The notes beneath the pieces are model-generated. The model was given only the letters and a program-made list of their open reading frames with translations. It was not told the origin of the DNA and did no database searches. DNA of 64,000 nucleotides, from the NCBI RefSeq assembly GCF_030407815.1, contig NZ_JASDCS010000003.1:62001-126000 (forward strand). Reading direction: 5' to 3'. The translations under genes were made by a program, and so were the position numbers. This document shows, piece by piece, positions 37,325 to 46,093 of this stretch (its first letter is position 1; each line of letters starts with the position of its first letter). The stretch is from Psychrobacter sp. APC 3281. GTDB lineage: Bacteria > Pseudomonadota > Gammaproteobacteria > Pseudomonadales > Moraxellaceae.

Positions 37325-37361
37325 CTTCTTAGCAAGTGGCTAAACAAGCTAAGAGACCTAA

Positions 37362-37438
37362 GCAGCGGTAGTTCAGTTGGTTAGAATACCGGCCTGTCAC
37401 GCCGGGGGTCGCGGGTTCGAGTCCCGTCCGCTGCGCCA
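37362..37438 (+). tRNA. tRNA-Asp (anticodon GTC)
   Basis: 77 bases with encoded CCA. Acceptor arms GCAGCGG and CCGCTGC pair; the anticodon loop CTGTCAC contains GTC; the T-arm has GGGTTCGAGTCCC. It lies 37 bases after tRNA-Val. Confidence 0.97.
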
Positions 37439-37481
37439 TATTTAAAACGAATTTAGACTTTCGAGTTTAAGCAAGTTTCGC

Positions 37482-37513
37482 CTCAAGCATTAGATTGTTT
37501 GAGGTTTTTTTGT
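37482..37513 (+). terminator. Terminator of the tRNA operon
   Basis: CCTCAA and TTGAGG form a stem with a 12-base loop, followed by seven T residues. Confidence 0.75.
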
Positions 37514-37648
37514 GTCTGTTTTTTATGTATCTATGTTTTATGAGTTATAAGTCAGGTAAGGAAATACAGTAAGAGTCAGAATCTAGAATTAGAGCCTAGT
37601 ACTATGACTTATATTCACTTAAGTCGTATCAATCAAAGGTCAGCTAAA

Positions 37649-37702
37649 ACGACGACCCTTCTTTTATATCAGTCTTATACTGAGTAAAAGAAGGGTCGTC
37701 GT
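37649..37702. terminator. Long perfect hairpin, probable bidirectional terminator
   Basis: ACGACGACCCTTCTTTTA pairs perfectly with TAAAAGAAGGGTCGTCGT, and the loop holds a second stem TCAGT/ACTGA. The 18-bp arms are unusually long. It lies between the tRNA operon and the converging MBL-rhodanese gene, about 120 bases past that gene's stop. Confidence 0.6.
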
Positions 37703-37822
37703 ATTTATTTTAGGTATAGCATATCTTAGTTACAGCACTTTAAAATGCCTTTGCTTAAAACTCATTATCCAGAATCTATGACGCGTTTTAGATAGTTATA
37801 GATTTTAGCTAAGAGTAAAGAC

Positions 37823-39178
37823 TTACTTATGCGTTGCTTGCCATGCGCCCATCGACCCTAGATAGATATCAATGTGCTCAAAACCTCGACTAGCAAGCCA
37901 TCCTGCTGCTATTGTTGCCCGAGCACCACTAGCACACATCAAGGTATAGTGGTGACTCCTGTCAAGCTCATGCCAACGCTCATTCAGGTGACCAACATAG
38001 ATATGCTGTGAGCCTTCTATCGCATTGGTATTCCTCTCATCGATATCGCGTACATCGAGCAATGTCCAGTTCTGAGCATTATTAAGACGACTCTCTACCT
38101 CGGTTGTATCGACCATAGGGGTTTGCTGCATCTGTTCCCCTTTGGCAGCGGCAGGGACGACACCTACATAGCCACCGACAATATTATCAAAAGCAATACG
38201 TACCAGATGCTCCATCGCAGTCGCAAGTTGCTCTTCATCAGAGGCAATCAGTGCCAAGCTTTGTCCTTCCTCGATAAACCATCCAGCAAACGCAGGTAGC
38301 ATATTGACAGGTAAGCTCATAGAGCCGGGCAAGTGTCCTGACGCATATGCCATGGGTTCACGAATATCGATGAGATGATCAGCATCGCAGTCATTTAGCT
38401 GTTTGAGTGAAAGGTTACGCGGACGCATAACGACTGGAGGCGCTTCACCACCTTCCATATTAAGGCGCTTCATCAATCTGAAGTAGGGTGGCTGATAATG
38501 GTTTTCGCTCGTCTTGAGGTCAATAAACGTCTCACGATCGGTAGTCTGTAAACGTGGGTTGTTGATTCTTTCGTGACCGACGGTAGAAAACTCACGCTCC
38601 GCCATACCTGATCCGCAGACTGACCCTGCACCATGAGCTGGATAAATAATCGCCTGATCACCGAGCACTAAAATGTCTTGTAAAGAGTCATAAAGTAAAC
38701 CTGCAACTTCTCTACGACGCTCAGGATAGAAGTCAGTACGACCGACATCACCTACGAATAGTGCATCTCCAGTAAAAACGCCAACTGCTTCCTTTAGATA
38801 CGCCGTGTCAAACAGCGCATAAGCAAGATGATCATCGGTATGACCAGGCGTTTCTAAGACATGAATTTCTAATTGGCCAATTGGAAAACAATCACCATTA
38901 CGTGCGGTCTCAGCATAGACAACAGGTTGTTCTGGATTAGGGCCATGCAAAACTGTTGCTCTTGTCATTGCAGCCAAGATAGGTGCGCCAGAAACCAAAT
39001 CCTCATTGCGATGTGTCTCAAAAATATGAGTAATTTCAAGTCCTGCTGCGCGCGCTTTTTCTACATATATCGCGCAGTCACGACGTGGGTCAATTACCGC
39101 TGCTTGCCCGCCAGAGCCTACCAAGTAGGATAGGTGCGAAAGTCCAGGTGTTTTGATTTTCTCTAGTAGCATGGTCAT
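37823..39178 (-). CDS. MBL-fold / double-rhodanese protein, persulfide dioxygenase-like
   Basis: The 451-residue protein has an N-terminal metallo-beta-lactamase domain (1-240) followed by two rhodanese domains (about 265-345 and 360-450). Family members oxidise glutathione or CoA persulfides and move sulfane sulfur. Later metal motifs are present (E-T-P-G-H-T-D, F-T-G-D-A-L-F, Y-P-A-H-G). The usual H-x-H-x-D-H appears as His56-R-N58-E-D60-L61, so two canonical histidines are replaced. The first rhodanese lacks the active cysteine; the second has it in L-M-C-A-S-G-A-R. It may be an unusual subgroup rather than a standard dioxygenase. It is transcribed alone. Confidence 0.85.
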   Translation of the reverse strand: MTMLLEKIKTPGLSHLSYLVGSGGQAAVIDPRRDCAIYVEKARAAGLEITHIFETHRNEDLVSGAPILAAMTRATVLHGPNPEQPVVYAETARNGDCFPIGQLEIHVLETPGHTDDHLAYALFDTAYLKEAVGVFTGDALFVGDVGRTDFYPERRREVAGLLYDSLQDILVLGDQAIIYPAHGAGSVCGSGMAEREFSTVGHERINNPRLQTTDRETFIDLKTSENHYQPPYFRLMKRLNMEGGEAPPVVMRPRNLSLKQLNDCDADHLIDIREPMAYASGHLPGSMSLPVNMLPAFAGWFIEEGQSLALIASDEEQLATAMEHLVRIAFDNIVGGYVGVVPAAAKGEQMQQTPMVDTTEVESRLNNAQNWTLLDVRDIDERNTNAIEGSQHIYVGHLNERWHELDRSHHYTLMCASGARATIAAGWLASRGFEHIDIYLGSMGAWQATHK

Positions 39179-39552
39179 TTCCTTATTGTTGTTTTAATCA
39201 TAATAGTTATTTTAATCAGGTTTATTGGCAGTACAGAGCGAGAGCTACCAGCCAAATCTAGTTTTACTTTTGCATAAGCTTGTATTCAATTTAGCATGAA
39301 CTTCTAAGCGTCATCAATATACAATAACATATATTAAACTTGTTATTTACATAAGGTCAAATGTAGAGGGTTTTAGGTTGAGAAGGTTAAGAAATGCTCA
39401 TTTTTACCATTAGATTTTTTGGTTTTTTTATCTTTACGCATTTAATTGAAAGGCTAGGTGAGGCAACTTTACAAAGATTGTTTTTTAAGGTTGGTCTGCT
39501 CTAAGTTTCTATATAATGATGTTAATCAGTTAGAAAAATTGAGTAATAAAGT
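39179..39552. other. A+T-rich intergenic region before the HEPN-like gene
   Basis: About 370 bases. TATAAT at 39512-39517 is a plausible -10 for the downstream gene, with TTGGTC at 39491-39496 a poor -35 at 15-base spacing. Nothing else recognised. Confidence 0.4.
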
Positions 39553-40314
39553 ATGAAGAAAGAATATATTTGGTTATGCGATTCAGTATTAGATTGGTCT
39601 GCAACAATAGAGAGCTATAGTTATACGAACGAAGCAGATCGTCTGAGAGCGTACGATCTTTGGAATCATGCTGACTTAATTTTGACAAGGAATGCAAATG
39701 AGTTTAATCGAGTAGATGTTGTTTCTAACTTAAAGCGTTGTCTCAATCAAAGACTAAAGTTCATAGAACACGTATATTCGCTCAAAAAAATTGCTTTATC
39801 TGATTCACCAAAAGGATATCTAGAATACTTAGAGTCTTTAGGCTTAGTTCGACCTTATTTGTTAAAACAAATGATGATTATTAGAAATGACATTGGACAT
39901 AATGATGCTCTACCGCCCAATATTGAACGTTGTCGAGAATTGTTGGATTTAACTTGGTATTTCTTAAAATCTACGGATAATTTTATTTTTTGGTATAAAA
40001 ATAATTTTACATTGAGTTATTTAACAGATGAGGGCGAGGAAACTCAATATTGGTTAAATCTTAGTATTAATTTTAAGTTAGATCATTCAATAAAAATTAA
40101 TGGTTGGATTCCTAAAGTGTTACTCAGCGAGGAGGAAAAGCAGGGCTATACGTTAATTGAATTAAAGGATTTTGTTTCTAAGGAAACACGCTGGGGAGGA
40201 ACTGAAAAGCATATGGATAAACTAGATAACGATTTTTGGGTAAATGGTAGCCTCAAACCATCAGAGAAAGTCAGACTCAAAGTGGTTAAGCATTGTCTTC
40301 ACGCGAACATGTAA
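39553..40314 (+). CDS. Unknown protein with HEPN-like R-x4-H motif
   Basis: I do not recognise this 253-residue protein. The N-terminal half is helical and holds R111-N-D-I-G-H116, which fits the R-(x)4-6-H active-site pattern of HEPN ribonucleases, at the end of a hydrophobic helix (L-L-K-Q-M-M-I-I). The C-terminal half looks mixed alpha/beta, rich in Trp, Tyr and Lys. The gene is clearly more A+T-rich than its neighbours, which suggests horizontal acquisition. It lies between a stress gene and the arsenic operon with no visible partner antitoxin. The HEPN call is an inference from one motif. Confidence 0.6.
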   Translation: MKKEYIWLCDSVLDWSATIESYSYTNEADRLRAYDLWNHADLILTRNANEFNRVDVVSNLKRCLNQRLKFIEHVYSLKKIALSDSPKGYLEYLESLGLVRPYLLKQMMIIRNDIGHNDALPPNIERCRELLDLTWYFLKSTDNFIFWYKNNFTLSYLTDEGEETQYWLNLSINFKLDHSIKINGWIPKVLLSEEEKQGYTLIELKDFVSKETRWGGTEKHMDKLDNDFWVNGSLKPSEKVRLKVVKHCLHANM

Positions 40315-40451
40315 TATACCTACTTGAGCATACGTAGTAATTAAGCGCATATTGGTAGTTATTAGCATCAACTACTTAGAAAATATATTTATCGTCGCAT
40401 TTTTACTAAGTTTTGACACTTAGAATAAGCGACAAAATTGTTCAAAAAACA

Positions 40452-40479
40452 TTGAATTATTTTAATATGTCTGTATTAT
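40452..40479 (+). promoter_or_regulatory. Promoter of the ars operon
   Basis: TTGAAT (40452-40457), a 16-base spacer and TATTAT (40474-40479). Transcription would start at about 40486-40487, at or next to the arsR start codon. Confidence 0.6.
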
Positions 40480-40488
40480 TGGACATAT
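40465..40488. promoter_or_regulatory. Probable ArsR operator ATATGTC-N10-GACATAT
   Basis: A perfect 7-base inverted repeat with a 10-base spacer. It covers the -10 hexamer and the first two bases of the arsR ATG, so bound ArsR would block RNA polymerase. Autorepression by ArsR is established for the family. Confidence 0.7.
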
Positions 40489-40849
40489 GGAAATAACTAA
40501 TGCTATTGCAAGCTTTGCTGCGCTCTCTCAAGATACTCGTTTAAAAGCTTTTAAGCTGCTCGTCAGCCACGAGCCTGAAGGCCTACCTGCGGGCGAAATA
40601 GCCCGTCAGCTCTCTGTTCCTCATAACACAATGTCAGCCCACCTATCGGTGCTGGCACGAGCAGGGTGGGTAGTCTCACAGCGTCATAGCCGACAAATTA
40701 TCTATCGTGCTTCGCTATCACATATGGATAACGTCATTCAGTTCCTGTTGCAAGATTGCTGTGCGGGACATCCGGAATTGTGTGCGTCACTCATGGATAG
40801 TTTAAGCGGCTGCAGAGTAAATGAGTCTGCTGAGCAAGGTAATGATTAA
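40487..40849 (+). CDS. arsR: Arsenite-responsive repressor ArsR
   Basis: The 120-residue ArsR/SmtB winged-helix repressor has its recognition helix at about 43-58 (V-P-H-N-T-M-S-A-H-L). The C-terminus carries Cys91, Cys92 and Cys99 plus Cys109. An arrangement of adjacent cysteines near the C-terminus matches the As(III) site described for Acidithiobacillus ferrooxidans ArsR, not the C-V-C helix site of E. coli. It is first in arsR-arsC-arsH-arsB. No Shine-Dalgarno site with normal spacing is present, so the mRNA may be leaderless. Confidence 0.92.
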   Translation: MEITNAIASFAALSQDTRLKAFKLLVSHEPEGLPAGEIARQLSVPHNTMSAHLSVLARAGWVVSQRHSRQIIYRASLSHMDNVIQFLLQDCCAGHPELCASLMDSLSGCRVNESAEQGND

Positions 40850-40893
40850 ACCAATTATCAATTCAATAAATACATGAAATAGGTGTAAACACT

Positions 40894-41301
40894 ATGAAGC
40901 CATTAATCTTTCATAATCCTAAATGCGGAACCTCTCGTAATACGCTTGCCATTATTAAAGCATCAGGTGAAGAGCCAGAAGTGGTGGAATACCTGAAAAA
41001 TACACCAACCCGCGACCGTTTAGTTGAGCTATTGGCGCAAATGCAGATTTCGCCTAGAGAGCTATTAAGAAGCAAAGAAGCTATCAATGATGAGCTTGGT
41101 CTAAATAATCCTGAGTTGTCTGACGATCAAATTATCGATGCCATGATAGCGCATCCTATTTTAATCAACCGTCCTATCGTAGTGACTGATAAAGGCGCTG
41201 CTCTATGCCGTCCGTCAGAGCGTGTGTTTGAATTACTAGCCAATCCAGTAAGTAGCTTTACAAAAGAAGACGGCGAGGTTGTTACTCATGACAAACACTG
41301 A
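40894..41301 (+). CDS. arsC: Arsenate reductase (glutaredoxin-coupled)
   Basis: ArsC reduces arsenate to arsenite with glutathione and glutaredoxin. The 135-residue protein starts with the catalytic [11 protein letters not shown] loop (Cys11) and keeps the three conserved arginines (L-L-R-S-K-E, N-R-P-I-V-V, L-C-R-P-S-E). It belongs to the E. coli R773-type family. The gene overlaps arsH by 14 bases, so the two are probably translationally coupled. Confidence 0.95.
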   Translation: MKPLIFHNPKCGTSRNTLAIIKASGEEPEVVEYLKNTPTRDRLVELLAQMQISPRELLRSKEAINDELGLNNPELSDDQIIDAMIAHPILINRPIVVTDKGAALCRPSERVFELLANPVSSFTKEDGEVVTHDKH

Positions 41302-42061
41302 GGTTGACCAAACATTAGCCGTTGATCCTACTGTTTCGCTAGAATTTAGCTTAGACGATTTGCCCAATATTGATATAGATAATCTTCAGCCTATCGATAT
41401 TGATTCTTTGGTTGCGCCAAATGACTCACGTCATCCGCCAAAAATACTAGTGCTATACGGTTCTGTCCGTGCGCGCTCGTTTTCTAGATTGGCCGCTGAA
41501 GAGTCTAGCCGATTGCTACGTTGGTATGGTTGTGAAGTAAAAATGTTTGATCCATCCGGCTTGCCGTTGCCTGACGATATAGACTCAGACCATCCCAAAG
41601 TACAAGAATTGCGGGAGCTGGCGCAGTGGTCAGAAGGCATGCTGTGGGTGAGTCCAGAGCGTCACGGCAGTATTACCAGTATCATGAAAGCGCAAATCGA
41701 CTGGATACCGCTGTCACTAGGTGGCGTGCGTCCAACTCAAGGTAAAACCCTAGCACTGATGCAAGTCAGCGGCGGTAGTCAGAGCTTTAATACAGTTAAT
41801 CAAATGCGTATTCTCGGGCGCTGGATGCGGATGATTACTATCCCCAACCAATCTTCGATACCCAAAGCGTTCTTAGAGTTCAACGACGACAATCGCATGG
41901 ATATGTCTCCGTTATATCTGCGTCTTGTCGATGTCTGTGAGGAGCTAGTGAAGTTTACTTGGCTCACACGTGGACGTTCAGATTATCTCACTGATCGCTA
42001 TTCAGAACGCGTCGAGAGTGCTGAAGAACTATCGAGCCGCGTCAATCAAAAATCGATCTAA
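41288..42061 (+). CDS. arsH: ArsH NADPH-dependent FMN reductase/organoarsenical oxidase
   Basis: ArsH oxidises trivalent methylated arsenicals to less toxic pentavalent forms. The 257-residue flavodoxin-like protein has the FMN-binding [21 protein letters not shown] and the family sequence [17 protein letters not shown]. Its first 45 residues are acidic and variable. I choose the ATG at 41288 with GAGG upstream; a TTG at 41279 would add three residues. Confidence 0.93.
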   Translation: MTNTEVDQTLAVDPTVSLEFSLDDLPNIDIDNLQPIDIDSLVAPNDSRHPPKILVLYGSVRARSFSRLAAEESSRLLRWYGCEVKMFDPSGLPLPDDIDSDHPKVQELRELAQWSEGMLWVSPERHGSITSIMKAQIDWIPLSLGGVRPTQGKTLALMQVSGGSQSFNTVNQMRILGRWMRMITIPNQSSIPKAFLEFNDDNRMDMSPLYLRLVDVCEELVKFTWLTRGRSDYLTDRYSERVESAEELSSRVNQKSI

Positions 42062-42145
42062 CCTCCTAATTGATCTAATCCCCTAATCGATCTAATTCCC
42101 TATATTAAATCGGCTGAATAAAATTAGCTTAAGTAAGGTCGTACA

Positions 42146-43453
42146 ATGCTTGCATTTGCTATTTTTGTGGTCACTTTAGTCTTAGTTATATGGCAACCTA
42201 AAGGATTGGGTATCGGCTGGAGCGCTATGGGTGGTGCCTTAGTCGCGTTAGCGCTCGGCGTCGTGCAGTTATCAGATGTGGGTATCGTCTGGGATATTGT
42301 CTGGGATGCGACCTTTACTTTTGTGGCGCTGATTATCATCTCTCTTATCTTAGATCGAGCAGGGTTTTTTGGCTGGGCTGCATTACATGTGGCACGCCTT
42401 GGCAATGGGCAAGGGCGCTTATTGTTTCCGATGATTGTCGTGCTCGGCGCCTTTATTTCTGCCTTTTTTGCCAATGATGGTGCAGCGCTACTACTGACTC
42501 CGATCGTCATCGCTATCTTGCTACGTCTGAAATTTTCGCCACCATCAGCTCTGGCATTTATTATAGCGACTGGTTTTATCGCTGATACGGCAAGCTTGCC
42601 ATTGGTCACCTCAAATTTAGTCAATATCGTCAGTGCTAATTATTTTGATATTGGCTTTGGTCGTTATGCGGCGGTGATGGTACCGGTCAATATAGTGTCT
42701 GTATTAGCGACGCTACTGGTATTGTGGGTTGTCTATGCACGTCATATTCCAAAAACTTACTCGACTAGCGAGCTAGGCGCTCCAGAGTCTGCTATTACCG
42801 ATCCATTGGTATTCCGAGCTGCTTTTCCACTATTAGGTTTGCTACTGGTCGCCTATTTTGCGACTGAGTCGTTAGGACTGCCTATTTCACTAGTTACAGG
42901 TATCGCCGCTGTCGCGCTTATGGCAATCGCTGGTCGTATATGGCAAGGCGGTCGTGGTGCGGTGGTCTCTGTGAGCGATGTAGTACGCAAGGCGCCTTGG
43001 CAAATCGTACTATTCTCAATCGGCATGTATTTGGTGGTATATGGTCTGGGCAATGCAGGGCTTACTGCATATGGTGCGCAAGTACTCAACTGGTTGGGTC
43101 AACAAGGCGCAGTCATTGCTACGGTTGGAACTGGGTTCTTGTCCGCCATCGTTGCTTCTGTTATGAATAATATGCCAGCAACCTTAGTTGGCGCGCTTGC
43201 GATTGACCAAGCACAAGTGCCTGCAGCAACACGAGAGCTAATGATTTATGCCAATGTCATTGGTAATGATTTGGGACCTAAATTTACGCCGATTGGTAGT
43301 CTTGCTACTTTGCTATGGTTACATGTGTTGGCAGAGAAGGACTACAAAATAAGCTGGGGACAGTACATAAAGATTGGTCTATTGATCACGCCACCTGTGT
43401 TGTTAGTGACATTGTTGGCATTGGTGTTATGGTTGCCAATGTTGCCAAGCTAA
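42146..43453 (+). CDS. arsB: Arsenite efflux transporter ArsB
   Basis: ArsB extrudes arsenite across the inner membrane. The 435-residue protein has about 12 hydrophobic segments and ArsB-type sequences such as F-F-A-N-D-G-A-A-L-L-L-T-P, I-A-D-T-A-S-L-P-L-V-T-S-N-L-V-N and M-N-N-M-P-A-T-L-V-G. It is the last gene of the operon, 84 bases after arsH. No ArsA ATPase gene is present, so transport would be driven by the membrane potential. Confidence 0.94.
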   Translation: MLAFAIFVVTLVLVIWQPKGLGIGWSAMGGALVALALGVVQLSDVGIVWDIVWDATFTFVALIIISLILDRAGFFGWAALHVARLGNGQGRLLFPMIVVLGAFISAFFANDGAALLLTPIVIAILLRLKFSPPSALAFIIATGFIADTASLPLVTSNLVNIVSANYFDIGFGRYAAVMVPVNIVSVLATLLVLWVVYARHIPKTYSTSELGAPESAITDPLVFRAAFPLLGLLLVAYFATESLGLPISLVTGIAAVALMAIAGRIWQGGRGAVVSVSDVVRKAPWQIVLFSIGMYLVVYGLGNAGLTAYGAQVLNWLGQQGAVIATVGTGFLSAIVASVMNNMPATLVGALAIDQAQVPAATRELMIYANVIGNDLGPKFTPIGSLATLLWLHVLAEKDYKISWGQYIKIGLLITPPVLLVTLLALVLWLPMLPS

Positions 43454-43592
43454 GCTAGCCAATAGATAACTTGCTATAGTAATATCCTATCGTGACAATG
43501 ATATTCATTTTTAAATATCATTGTCATAATCAAGTATGAGACAAAGTAGTGATTAGCGCTTATCAAATTGGCAAAATAGATAACCAATATGA

Positions 43593-43917
43593 GGGTCTGT
43601 TAAACATTCAAATATTAGGACTGCTGATCGCGAAAATCGCATCAAACTAGGCGTAAACCGACGATAATGTCGAGACCTTAACTAGGCTTGCAACAACGTT
43701 TGAGGTGATTTTAGCATCAGCCTTGAGAACGGATCGAGTAAAGCACTGCTTTGCCCGTTTGCAAGACGAGAGCTGTGCTCGAGTGGAGGACAGGGCTATT
43801 TTTTGCCAATATATGGCGAAATTGTCTAACCTAGAACGACTAGGCGTCAAAAATCTCACTGCGTATTGTCTAAAAAATAGTCACTGCCAGTACCACATTT
43901 GAATGTTCAACAGACCC
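43593..43917. mobile_element. MITE-like element of about 325 bp
   Basis: The ends GGGTCTGTTAAACATTCAAAT (minus its last base) and the inverted ATTTGAATGTTCAACAGACC match over about 20 bases with one mismatch. No transposase gene lies inside; short open frames of 60-70 codons on both strands look accidental. The ends differ from both IS families in the window. Flanks give no clear target duplication (TGA on the left, TAA on the right). It could be a remnant of a larger IS. Confidence 0.6.
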
Positions 43918-43930
43918 TAAATGATACGCA

Positions 43931-43963
43931 TAAAAAAACCCTCATCAAATTGATGAGGGTTTT
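43931..43963 (+). terminator. Terminator downstream of arsB
   Basis: AAAAAACCCTCATCAA pairs with TTGATGAGGGTTTT. It lies about 480 bases after arsB because the MITE-like element intervenes; on the minus strand it follows tRNA-Asn. Confidence 0.85.
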
Positions 43964-44016
43964 GGCAAATGCCATAATTGAATCAAAGTTGACTCAAGAA
44001 ATTTACTACTAAAATG

Positions 44017-44092
44017 TGGCTCTCCAACCTGGGCTCGAACCAGGGACACACGGATTAACAGTCCGTTGCTCTACCAACTGAGCTATTGGAGA
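44017..44092 (-). tRNA. tRNA-Asn (anticodon GTT)
   Basis: 76 bases on the minus strand with encoded CCA. Acceptor arms TCTCCAA and TTGGAGA pair; the anticodon loop CTGTTAA contains GTT; the T-arm reads TGGTTCGAGCCCA. Confidence 0.97.
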
Positions 44093-44164
44093 ATAGGCTG
44101 TAAGGAACTAATCGCTTACAACGAGCCTTAGAAGTCTCTAACGAGTTCTTGCTAAGTGGGGCGT

Positions 44165-44192
44165 ATTCTAGCAAAGTTAAAAAATACGTCAA
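44165..44192 (-). promoter_or_regulatory. Promoter of tRNA-Asn
   Basis: On the minus strand: TTGACG (44187-44192), a 16-base spacer and TAGAAT (44165-44170). The tRNA begins about 70 bases downstream. Confidence 0.8.
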
Positions 44193-44274
44193 GCCTTTTT
44201 TTGCATAATTAGTAAAAATTGTCATTTTAATGATGAGATAGCGTGTTTTTCCTAGTTACGCTCAATACTCGCGT

Positions 44275-44315
44275 AAAAAAAGACGCCCTATAGAGTGTAT
44301 AGGGCGTCTTTTTTA
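44275..44315. terminator. Terminator after the aspartate aminotransferase gene
   Basis: AAAAAAAGACGCCCTATA pairs with TATAGGGCGTCTTTTTT around a short loop. It is strong, and in the minus direction follows the aminotransferase stop. Confidence 0.9.
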
Positions 44316-44348
44316 TGAACAGCGGTAAGACTCGTTGCTCTTTATGAT

Positions 44349-45551
44349 TTATTCAGCAACGTCTAAATCAGCCACTGCTTTTTCGATACGCGATAGTGCA
44401 TCTTTCAATGTCGCTTCATCAGTAGCGTACGAGATACGCATATAGCCGCCAAGACCGAACGCATCACCAGGTACGACTGCCACGCCTACTTTGTCCAATA
44501 ACCATGCTGAGAATTCAGTACATGACGACAGGCCAGCCGCTTTGATGAGCGGTACGATATTTGGATACACATAAAATGCGCCATCAGGACGCAAGCAAGT
44601 AATGCCTTTAATGGCATTTAGACCATCTACGACTAGGTCACAGCGTTTCTCAAAAGCGGCTATCATCGGCTCTAGTACGCTCTGATCACCACTGATAGCG
44701 ACTTCGGCAGCTACTTGGCTGATTGATGTTGGGCATGAAGTAGACTGTGACTGTACCTTTTTCATCGCGCCGATTAGCTTAGCAGGGCCACCCGCATAAC
44801 CGATACGCCAGCCTGTCATCGCATACGCTTTAGACACACCGTTCAAGATGATGGCGCGATCTTTTAGCTCAGGTGCCGCGTTTAAGATATTGTAGAACTT
44901 ATCGCCTGTCCAGCGAATGTGCTCGTACATATCGTCTGAAGCTACATAGACTTGTGGATGTTTTTTCAATACTTCAGCGATGGCCTTTAGCTCATCTAAT
45001 GTATAAATCATACCTGTTGGGTTAGATGGGCTGTTTAATACCAACAATTTAGTTTTATCAGTAATCGCTTCTTCTAGCTGCTCAGGAGTAATTTTGAAAT
45101 CTTGCTCCGCTGGGCATTTGACGATGACTGGCACGCCTTCTGCGATGATAACCATGTCAGGATAGCTGACCCAATATGGTGCTGGGATGATGACTTCGTC
45201 ACCAGGATTGATAAATGCTTGGGCAAGGTTAAAGAACGACTGCTTACCGCCGACCGATACTAGGATTTCGTTTGGCTCATAGCTGATGTCGTTGTCGCGC
45301 TTAAACTTCTCGATGATGGCTGTTTTTAGCTCTGGCGTACCATCGACAGCTGTATATTTAGTAAAGCCATCATTGATTGCATCGATTGCTGCTTTTTTGA
45401 TGTGTTCAGGAGTATCAAAATCAGGTTCACCAGCGCCCAAACCGATAATATCTTTACCAGCTGCTTTTAGCTCTTTGGCTTTATTGGTAATCGCTAGCGT
45501 AGGTGATGGTTGGATGTTGTTGACGCGGTCAGACAGTTGCAACTCGCTCAT
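44349..45551 (-). CDS. aspC: Class I aminotransferase, aspartate aminotransferase (Ib subgroup)
   Basis: The 400-residue PLP enzyme transfers the amino group between aspartate and 2-oxoglutarate; some Ib members also act on prephenate. It has G-A-G-E-P-D-F-D-T-P, K-Y-T-A-V-D-G, N-S-P-S-N-P-T-G, the PLP lysine in L-N-G-V-S-K-A-Y-A-M-T-G-W-R, and R-I-S-Y-A near the C-terminus. Length and motifs suit subgroup Ib rather than E. coli AspC. AGGATC lies before the start. The substrate is inferred from the family. Confidence 0.92.
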   Translation of the reverse strand: MSELQLSDRVNNIQPSPTLAITNKAKELKAAGKDIIGLGAGEPDFDTPEHIKKAAIDAINDGFTKYTAVDGTPELKTAIIEKFKRDNDISYEPNEILVSVGGKQSFFNLAQAFINPGDEVIIPAPYWVSYPDMVIIAEGVPVIVKCPAEQDFKITPEQLEEAITDKTKLLVLNSPSNPTGMIYTLDELKAIAEVLKKHPQVYVASDDMYEHIRWTGDKFYNILNAAPELKDRAIILNGVSKAYAMTGWRIGYAGGPAKLIGAMKKVQSQSTSCPTSISQVAAEVAISGDQSVLEPMIAAFEKRCDLVVDGLNAIKGITCLRPDGAFYVYPNIVPLIKAAGLSSCTEFSAWLLDKVGVAVVPGDAFGLGGYMRISYATDEATLKDALSRIEKAVADLDVAE

Positions 45552-46093
45552 GAGAGATCCTTTTTTATATGAGGGTGGGGTTGGTGGAAATCTGATATTA
45601 ATTATATAACGTTTTCATTGCTATCAGGACAAGATGTCAGATAGTTTAAGAAAAGATAGCGTCATCTTACCGTGATACGGCGCTCATTCGATTATAGATG
45701 ATGCTTCGGCAAACGACGCGATTGCTAATTTTTGCATTGTAGCATGCTGATATTGAGCTGTCTTATGACGCTAGTAACAGAATATTGTGTTGTTGCTTGT
45801 GATAGCAGGGTACTTGTGGAAATGACAAATAACACGCTGAGCTTAAGCTTAAGCCCATATGATTGCGAAGACACAACAATAAACCTGTAGCCGACCACTA
45901 TAATTATTTAGATTTGTTAAATAAAATGGCTTATAGCTTAATGAAATGCGACCAATGATATCTGCGAAGAATAACAATAATAGCTAGCTGTTATCAAAAA
46001 TCTAAATTTTTATTAAGCAATCAGTTTCAGAGCATTAATTCTATATTATGAAAATACTTAAAAAGATAAGAATACTCAAAAAGGATATTTACG
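45552..46093. other. Divergent intergenic region aspC / SDR gene
   Basis: About 540 bases with promoters for both directions. TATAAT at 45899-45904 is a candidate -10 for the plus-strand cluster but lacks a good -35. I looked for an ECF sigma-type promoter and did not find a convincing one. Confidence 0.4.

Noticed and set aside
43647..43902. Short open frames of 60-70 codons on both strands
   Set aside because: Both lie inside the MITE-like element, overlap one another and lack ribosome sites; one ends inside the terminal repeat.
37249..44092. tRNA-bounded genomic island between tRNA-Val/Asp and tRNA-Asn
   Set aside because: No integrase and no direct repeats of tRNA 3' ends were seen; the arsenic operon has ordinary composition. 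Only the HEPN-like gene looks foreign.
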